Assembly (NCBI GenBank): GCA_041690535.1
Contig: JAWLHA010000098.1
Location: 1-11,999 of the forward strand
Direction of reading: 5' to 3'
Source of the DNA: JAWLHA01 sp041690535
Lineage (GTDB): Bacteria > Pseudomonadota > Gammaproteobacteria > Thiohalomonadales > Thiohalomonadaceae
Length of the DNA stretch: 11,999 nucleotides
Part shown: one piece after another, positions 6,706 to 11,999 of the stretch
How positions within the stretch are numbered: the first letter of the stretch is position 1
Layout of the letters: every line of letters starts with the position of its first letter
Position numbers and translations under genes: made by a program
Notes under the pieces: model-generated
Databases searched by the model: none
What the model was told of the DNA's origin: nothing
What the model saw: the letters and a program-made list of their open reading frames with translations, nothing else

Positions 6706-6735
6706 GCGGAGGGAGGCTGCCGCGGTTCCCCCGGA

Positions 6736-7545
6736 TCAGCGGGCAATCACCAGGGGGGCCTCGCGCAGCAGCGGGCGCAGCGCGGTCGGTTCGCACAGAC
6801 CACAGGACTCCCCCACGAACAGCAGCCTGACACGGTAGGTCCGTAGTGCCTGCTTGAGGAGCTCGGGCGTGAGGTGGGGCGTGGCCAAATAGTGTGCCGG
6901 GCGCCCCAGGGCCAGGAGCCGGGATTCGGCATCCTGCTGGAGTGCCGCGGCGGTGGGTTCGGCGTCCGCCGGCAAGACCACCAGGAGGCCTTCCCCCGTT
7001 CTGGAGAGCGCCACTGCCGCTTCCAGCGCATGGGCGGCACTGACACTGCCGTCGTAGATGACCATCAAGGGCCCGTCGGGACGTGGGGCCCCCGCGGCTC
7101 CGTAAGGCAGCGGGTGGCGACCGAGCACGTAGAGGTCCGCTTCGCGGGCTGCACTCATGGCGGCAGTCAGCAGTGCACCGCGCACCACGCTGAAGCTCCA
7201 TACCAGACGGCGCTCCCTGGCAAAGCGCTCGATCGAGCGGCGCAGCCGCTCCGCCTGAACTCTCAGATCCCGCTCCAGTTGTGACTGTTCCAGGCGACGT
7301 ACCACGGCGGTGGTCACCTCCTGGATGAAGGGCAGCCCGGCGAGCCTCAGCAGCTCGCTGTCCTCCACGAAGAGCCCGTTGAGGCTGGCACGCAAGGCTT
7401 CGGCCAACGCCGCGGCGGCGCTGAGCGCCGCCTCGTCCTCGTTGCTGTCGAGGGCAAGGAGGATGCGCCGCAGTTTCACGTGGCGGCGCTCGGCCTGGGG
7501 CTGCGCGCCCGGCGCGCGCTCACGCCCTGTGGGGTCTTCCGGCAC
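6736..7545 (-). CDS. Universal stress protein with two Usp-like halves
   Basis: This 269-residue cytoplasmic protein looks like two UspA-type domains in tandem. The first runs from about residue 24, with the opening strand RRILLALDS (26-34), through the characteristic EDSELLRLAGLPF (61-73), to ADLYVLGRH (136-144). The second opens with GPLMVIYDGS (158-167) and closes with LLFVGES (241-247) and APLVIAR (263-269). The ATP-binding pattern G-2x-G-9x-G-[ST] is not evident in either half, so nucleotide binding is doubtful. The GTG at 7545 lies 3 bases after the stop of the protease gene, and GGAGG within the end of that gene is about 11 bases upstream; translational coupling is therefore likely. 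A second GTG in frame (residue 23) would start directly at the Usp domain but lacks a good ribosome-binding site. Pairing with a LonB-type protease suggests a role in proteolytic stress response; no target is known. Confidence 0.88.
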   Translation of the reverse strand: MPEDPTGRERAPGAQPQAERRHVKLRRILLALDSNEDEAALSAAAALAEALRASLNGLFVEDSELLRLAGLPFIQEVTTAVVRRLEQSQLERDLRVQAERLRRSIERFARERRLVWSFSVVRGALLTAAMSAAREADLYVLGRHPLPYGAAGAPRPDGPLMVIYDGSVSAAHALEAAVALSRTGEGLLVVLPADAEPTAAALQQDAESRLLALGRPAHYLATPHLTPELLKQALRTYRVRLLFVGESCGLCEPTALRPLLREAPLVIAR

Positions 7546-7548
7546 GGC

Positions 7549-9999
7549 CTATTTGCCCTCCAGTTCGATGTCGCCTTCGCCACCCTCGTCGCGCAGCCGC
7601 TCCTTCACGCTCTCGGCGAAGGTCTGACGGATGAGCGACATCTCGGTCAGCCTGACCTGCACTCTTCCGTTGAGGCTCTCCTCGGGCCATTGGCCGGATT
7701 CATCACGTTCGCCCGCTGGCAGCCCCATCAGCACGCTCAACGCCTCATCCACGGTCGCCACCGGGTAGATGTGGAACTTCCCCTCGGCGGCGGCGCGCCG
7801 GACCTCGCTGTTGAGCATCAGATGCTTCACATTGGAGACCGGGATCACGACCCCGTGTTCCCCACTGAGTCCACGTGCCTTGCAGACCTGGAAGAAGCCC
7901 TCGATCTTTTCGTTCACCCCGCCGATCGGCTGCACCTGCCCGTGCTGGTTGACCGAGCCGGTGATCGCCAGCGACTGCCGGATGGGAGTGTTTGCGATGG
8001 CGGAGAGCAAAGCGCAGAGCTCGCCCAGGGAGGCGCTGTCCCCGTCCACGCCGCCGTAGGATTGTTCGAACACCAGGCTGGCGGAGAGCGACAGCGGGTG
8101 GTCGGTGGCGTAGCGGGCCGCGAGGAAAGAGGAGAGGATGAGCACCCCCTTGGAGTGAATGGCCCCGCCCAGCTCCACTTCCCGCTCGATGTCCACCACG
8201 TGACCCTCGCCAATGTGCACGGTGGCGGTGATCCGCGAAGGCTGGCCGAAGCTGTAGTCGCCCAGCTCGATGACCGACAGCCCGTTGATCTGGCCCACCT
8301 TGGCGCCCTCGGTGTCGATGAGGATGGTGCCGCGGCTGATGGCCTCGTAGATGTGCTCCTGGACCCGCGAGGCGCGATAGACCTGCTGGTGGATGGCCTT
8401 GTCGATGTCCTCGGCGGCGATCACCTCCCGTCCCGCCTCTCCGGCCCAGTAGTCGGCCTCGCGCAGCACGTCGGCGACACTGCGCATGTGGGTGGTCAGT
8501 CTTTCGCTGTCCTCCACCACCCGCGCCGCATGCTCGATGATTCGCGCCACCGCGAAGCGGTCTGCGTGGCGCAGGGATTCCTTGCGGATCAGGGTGCCGA
8601 TGAGACGTGCATAGACCTGATTGGTCTCCTCATTGCGGTCCACCTGCTCCTCGAAGTCGGCGGAGACCTTGAAGAGTTCGGCAAAGTCGGGATCGTACTC
8701 GTGGAGCAGGTAGTACAGGATCCGATCCCCCAGGATCACCACCTTCAAATCGAGGGGAATGGCCTCGGGCTCCAGCGCGACGGTGCTCACGATGGACAGC
8801 ATTTTCTCCAGCGACTCCACCCGCACCTCACCGGCGTAAAGCGAGCGCTTCAGCCCCTCCCAGGCAAAGGGTTGGGTCAGCAGTTTGTGGGCGTCCAGCA
8901 TCAGGTAGCCGCCGTTGGCCTCGTGGAGCGCCCCCGGCTTGAGCAGGGTGAAGTCGGTCACCAGGGTGCCCATCTGGGCGATGTGCTCGGCACGGCCGAC
9001 CAGATTCAGGTAGGTGGGGTGATCGAGGTAGACCACCGGGGCGCCCTTGCGCTCCCCGTTGCCGATGAAGACGTTCACCTTGTAGCGGTGCAGGGCCCGG
9101 GGGTCGGTCTCGCCGGCGACTCCCGGCAGGGCCTCTGCCCCCTCCTTGGGGCGGATGAAATCGCGCACGTTGTCCACCAGGTCCTTCTCGACTTCATCGA
9201 GGTAGTGGAGTACGCCGGGCAGGTCGGCGTACTGCGCCTTGAGCTCTTCGATGAGGTGGCCGACCGCGGAGCGACTGAACTCCCGATTCAGGGCCCGCAA
9301 CTTTTCCCGGCTCTCCTTGCGCCACTGGGCGATTCGCTGAATGATCCCCTGCAGCTTCTCCTGCAGTTGCGCCACCACCTGCTCGATCCGCTTCTGCTCC
9401 TCCTTGGGCCACTTCTCGAACTCCTCCGGCCCCACCACCTCTTCCCCCTTCATGGGGGCGAAGGCGAATCCGCTGGGGGTACGGAACAGACGGATGTCGT
9501 GCCGCGCCGCCTCCTCGCCCAGCTCGGAAAAGGCGTGCTCCTGCTGCTCCTTGAGCTCCTCCTCCACCGCCTGCATCTGGGTGCGGTACTCCTCGCTCTC
9601 GAAGGTGGAGGGGAGGACGGTGGCCAGTTCGTCGATGAGCTGCTCCATGTCCAGACGCAGACGATGACCCCTGCCCGAGGGCAGCCGCAGCGCCCGCGGC
9701 TTGTGGGGCTGATTGAAATTGTTGACGTAGACCCAATCCGACGAAGAGGGGCGTGTGGCCGCCTTGTCGTCAAGGAAGTGGCGCACCAGGGTGTGCTTGC
9801 CCATTCCCGGCGGCCCCATCACGTAGAGGTTGAAACCTTCACGGCGAATGCCGACGCCGAAATGTACCGCCTGCTGCGCCCGGGACTGACCGACGAATTC
9901 CGTCAGTTCCTGCAGGTCGGCCGTAGTCTGAAAGTGGAACTGGTCAGGGTCGCAGCAATTGAAGAGGGCTTCGGGAAGCAGAGGGGATATCTCGGTCAT
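7549..9999 (-). CDS. LonB-type ATP-dependent protease (Lon-related, S16 family)
   Basis: This 816-residue protein has the layout of the bacterial LonB-like group (COG1067): an AAA+ ATPase fused to a Lon serine protease domain, with no classical Lon N-terminal domain. Walker A is GPPGMGKHT (62-70), with His after the catalytic Lys where Ser/Thr is usual; Walker B is GGYLMLDAHKLL (363-374). A long charged, partly coiled-coil insertion lies between them, roughly residues 140-280. In the protease domain the catalytic Ser is S655 in DGDSAS and the Lys is K698 in NEKIEG; their spacing of 43 equals that of E. coli Lon (S679/K722), so the dyad looks intact. There is no obvious membrane segment, unlike archaeal LonB. 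The frame is open to 10176, but the first 59 residues are unlike the family and overlap ettA; the ATG at 9999 begins MTEISPLLPEALF. Its ribosome-binding site is weak. It follows ettA by 71 bases and precedes the stress-protein gene by 3. Confidence 0.93.
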   Translation of the reverse strand: MTEISPLLPEALFNCCDPDQFHFQTTADLQELTEFVGQSRAQQAVHFGVGIRREGFNLYVMGPPGMGKHTLVRHFLDDKAATRPSSSDWVYVNNFNQPHKPRALRLPSGRGHRLRLDMEQLIDELATVLPSTFESEEYRTQMQAVEEELKEQQEHAFSELGEEAARHDIRLFRTPSGFAFAPMKGEEVVGPEEFEKWPKEEQKRIEQVVAQLQEKLQGIIQRIAQWRKESREKLRALNREFSRSAVGHLIEELKAQYADLPGVLHYLDEVEKDLVDNVRDFIRPKEGAEALPGVAGETDPRALHRYKVNVFIGNGERKGAPVVYLDHPTYLNLVGRAEHIAQMGTLVTDFTLLKPGALHEANGGYLMLDAHKLLTQPFAWEGLKRSLYAGEVRVESLEKMLSIVSTVALEPEAIPLDLKVVILGDRILYYLLHEYDPDFAELFKVSADFEEQVDRNEETNQVYARLIGTLIRKESLRHADRFAVARIIEHAARVVEDSERLTTHMRSVADVLREADYWAGEAGREVIAAEDIDKAIHQQVYRASRVQEHIYEAISRGTILIDTEGAKVGQINGLSVIELGDYSFGQPSRITATVHIGEGHVVDIEREVELGGAIHSKGVLILSSFLAARYATDHPLSLSASLVFEQSYGGVDGDSASLGELCALLSAIANTPIRQSLAITGSVNQHGQVQPIGGVNEKIEGFFQVCKARGLSGEHGVVIPVSNVKHLMLNSEVRRAAAEGKFHIYPVATVDEALSVLMGLPAGERDESGQWPEESLNGRVQVRLTEMSLIRQTFAESVKERLRDEGGEGDIELEGK

Positions 10000-10036
10000 C
10001 TGACTCGCACTTGTTATTGGTTTTTTGCTGAAGTCA

Positions 10037-10062
10037 CCCGACCCGCGTTCCTGCGGGCCGGG
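10037..10062. other. Hairpin between ettA and the protease gene
   Basis: CCCGACCCGC (10037-10046) pairs with GCGGGCCGGG (10053-10062) as a 10-bp stem with one G-U position on the minus-strand transcript and a 6-base loop. On that transcript it starts 8 bases after the ettA stop codon. The minus-strand sequence after it is A-rich with no T run, so it is not a standard intrinsic terminator. It may be an mRNA stability or processing element letting ettA and the protease be expressed at different levels. Confidence 0.5.
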
Positions 10063-10070
10063 GGCTCGCA

Positions 10071-11738
<1,668 letters not shown>

Positions 11739-11771
11739 GGGTGCTCTGATGCTCAGAAGGAAAAGACGGTC

Positions 11772-11801
11772 ATTATACGGGCCTCTCCGCCGGGGAGACA
11801 A
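11772..11801 (-). promoter_or_regulatory. Probable sigma-70 promoter of ettA
   Basis: Read on the minus strand, a perfect -10 TATAAT (11777-11772) is preceded by an 18-base spacer and a -35 candidate TTGTCT (11801-11796, 4 of 6 matches to TTGACA). Transcription would start near 11765, about 27 bases before the ATG at 11738. The spacer contains a small inverted repeat, TCTCC and GGAGA around 5 bases, which could be an operator or chance. The promoter sits just downstream of the dispersed repeat, which ends at 11818. Confidence 0.65.
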
Positions 11802-11817
11802 AAGAGCGATTGGGGGC

Positions 11818-11882
11818 CCCAGGGTGAACGCATACTCACGTCGCGGCCGTGCTGTGAGCGACGTAAGTCCTTGAAAGCAGGT
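11818..11882 (-). repeat. Dispersed repeat block C, inverted copy
   Basis: Bases 11856-11882 and 11818-11839 are exact reverse complements of 46-72 and 77-98. Between the two conserved parts lie 16 bases here, compared with 4 in the left copy, so the unit is bipartite with a variable middle. Both copies lie upstream of a gene and read toward it: the signalling gene at the left and ettA at the right. Confidence 0.88.
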
Positions 11883-11890
11883 ACGCTGTA

Positions 11891-11919
11891 AATACATCCA
11901 TGTACGCTCGACGGCCGCG
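11891..11919 (+). repeat. Dispersed repeat block A, direct copy
   Basis: This 29-base block matches 2-30 in the same orientation with 2 mismatches; the perfect core TGTACGCTCGACGGCCGCG is at 11901-11919 and 12-30. At the left edge it runs straight into block B, but here about 50 unrelated bases intervene before block B at 11972. Confidence 0.82.
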
Positions 11920-11971
11920 GCCGCTTCGGGCATCCCTGCCCTCCCGCGGCATAAGTGCGTCCTTGCACCAA

Positions 11972-11999
11972 TCCATGCGGCCGACGACCTGCTTTCAAG
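11972..11999 (+). repeat. Dispersed repeat block B, direct copy cut by the window edge
   Basis: This 28-base block is identical to 31-58 in the same orientation and runs to the last base of the window, so it probably continues. Its last part, ACCTGCTTTCAAG, is the beginning of block C, so a third copy of block C may start at the window edge. The bases 11920-11971 between blocks A and B show no gene. Confidence 0.85.

Noticed and set aside
11739..11933. N-terminal extension of EttA by 65 residues
   Set aside because: The extension translates the dispersed repeat and the TATAAT promoter; the ATG at 11738 gives exactly the 555 residues of E. coli EttA.

Overview
The window is high-GC, densely coded DNA that reads as a chromosomal segment of a gammaproteobacterium. 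The best evidence is an EttA of exactly 555 residues with near-Escherichia motifs, a Pcm repair methyltransferase and a small acidic protein of a type I associate with gammaproteobacteria. The intergenic repeats recall those of Chromatiales/Ectothiorhodospiraceae-like genomes, but that placement is only an inference. I see no rRNA, tRNA, CRISPR array, phage module or complete transposase gene.

Layout, left to right. Positions 1-98 hold a dispersed intergenic repeat. A membrane-bound PAS-GGDEF-EAL protein (287-3406, +) follows; its cyclase and phosphodiesterase motifs both look intact. Next comes a 410-residue heme-oxygenase-like metalloenzyme (3615-4847, +) that carries a full diiron-type ligand set, D187-H194-E267-H303-D307-H310. 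A 603-base non-coding stretch (4848-5450) holds a hairpin, a decayed and a fresh copy of a MITE-like element in tandem, and a second long hairpin. It ends at a 100-residue acidic protein (5451-5753, +), followed by an L-isoaspartate methyltransferase (5962-6660, +). A convergent junction at 6661-6735 leads into three minus-strand genes, in transcription order ettA (11738-10071), a LonB-type ATP-dependent protease (9999-7549) and a double-domain universal stress protein (7545-6736). The right edge (11818-11999) carries more of the same dispersed repeats.

How the genes may work together. The minus-strand set looks like one transcription unit reading from a TATAAT promoter at 11772-11801. The stress-protein start lies 3 bases after the protease stop, with its ribosome-binding site inside the protease gene. 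The three products would link energy-dependent translation gating, ATP-dependent proteolysis and stress sensing. Pcm, facing them, repairs aged proteins, so the right half has a protein-quality and stress theme. The left half is a c-di-GMP signalling protein next to an orphan putative diiron oxygenase; no pathway partner is visible.

The least explained items are the heme-oxygenase-like enzyme, whose substrate cannot be named, and the repeats. Both window edges stop inside copies of the same repeat, so the window may be a contig whose assembly broke at repeats.
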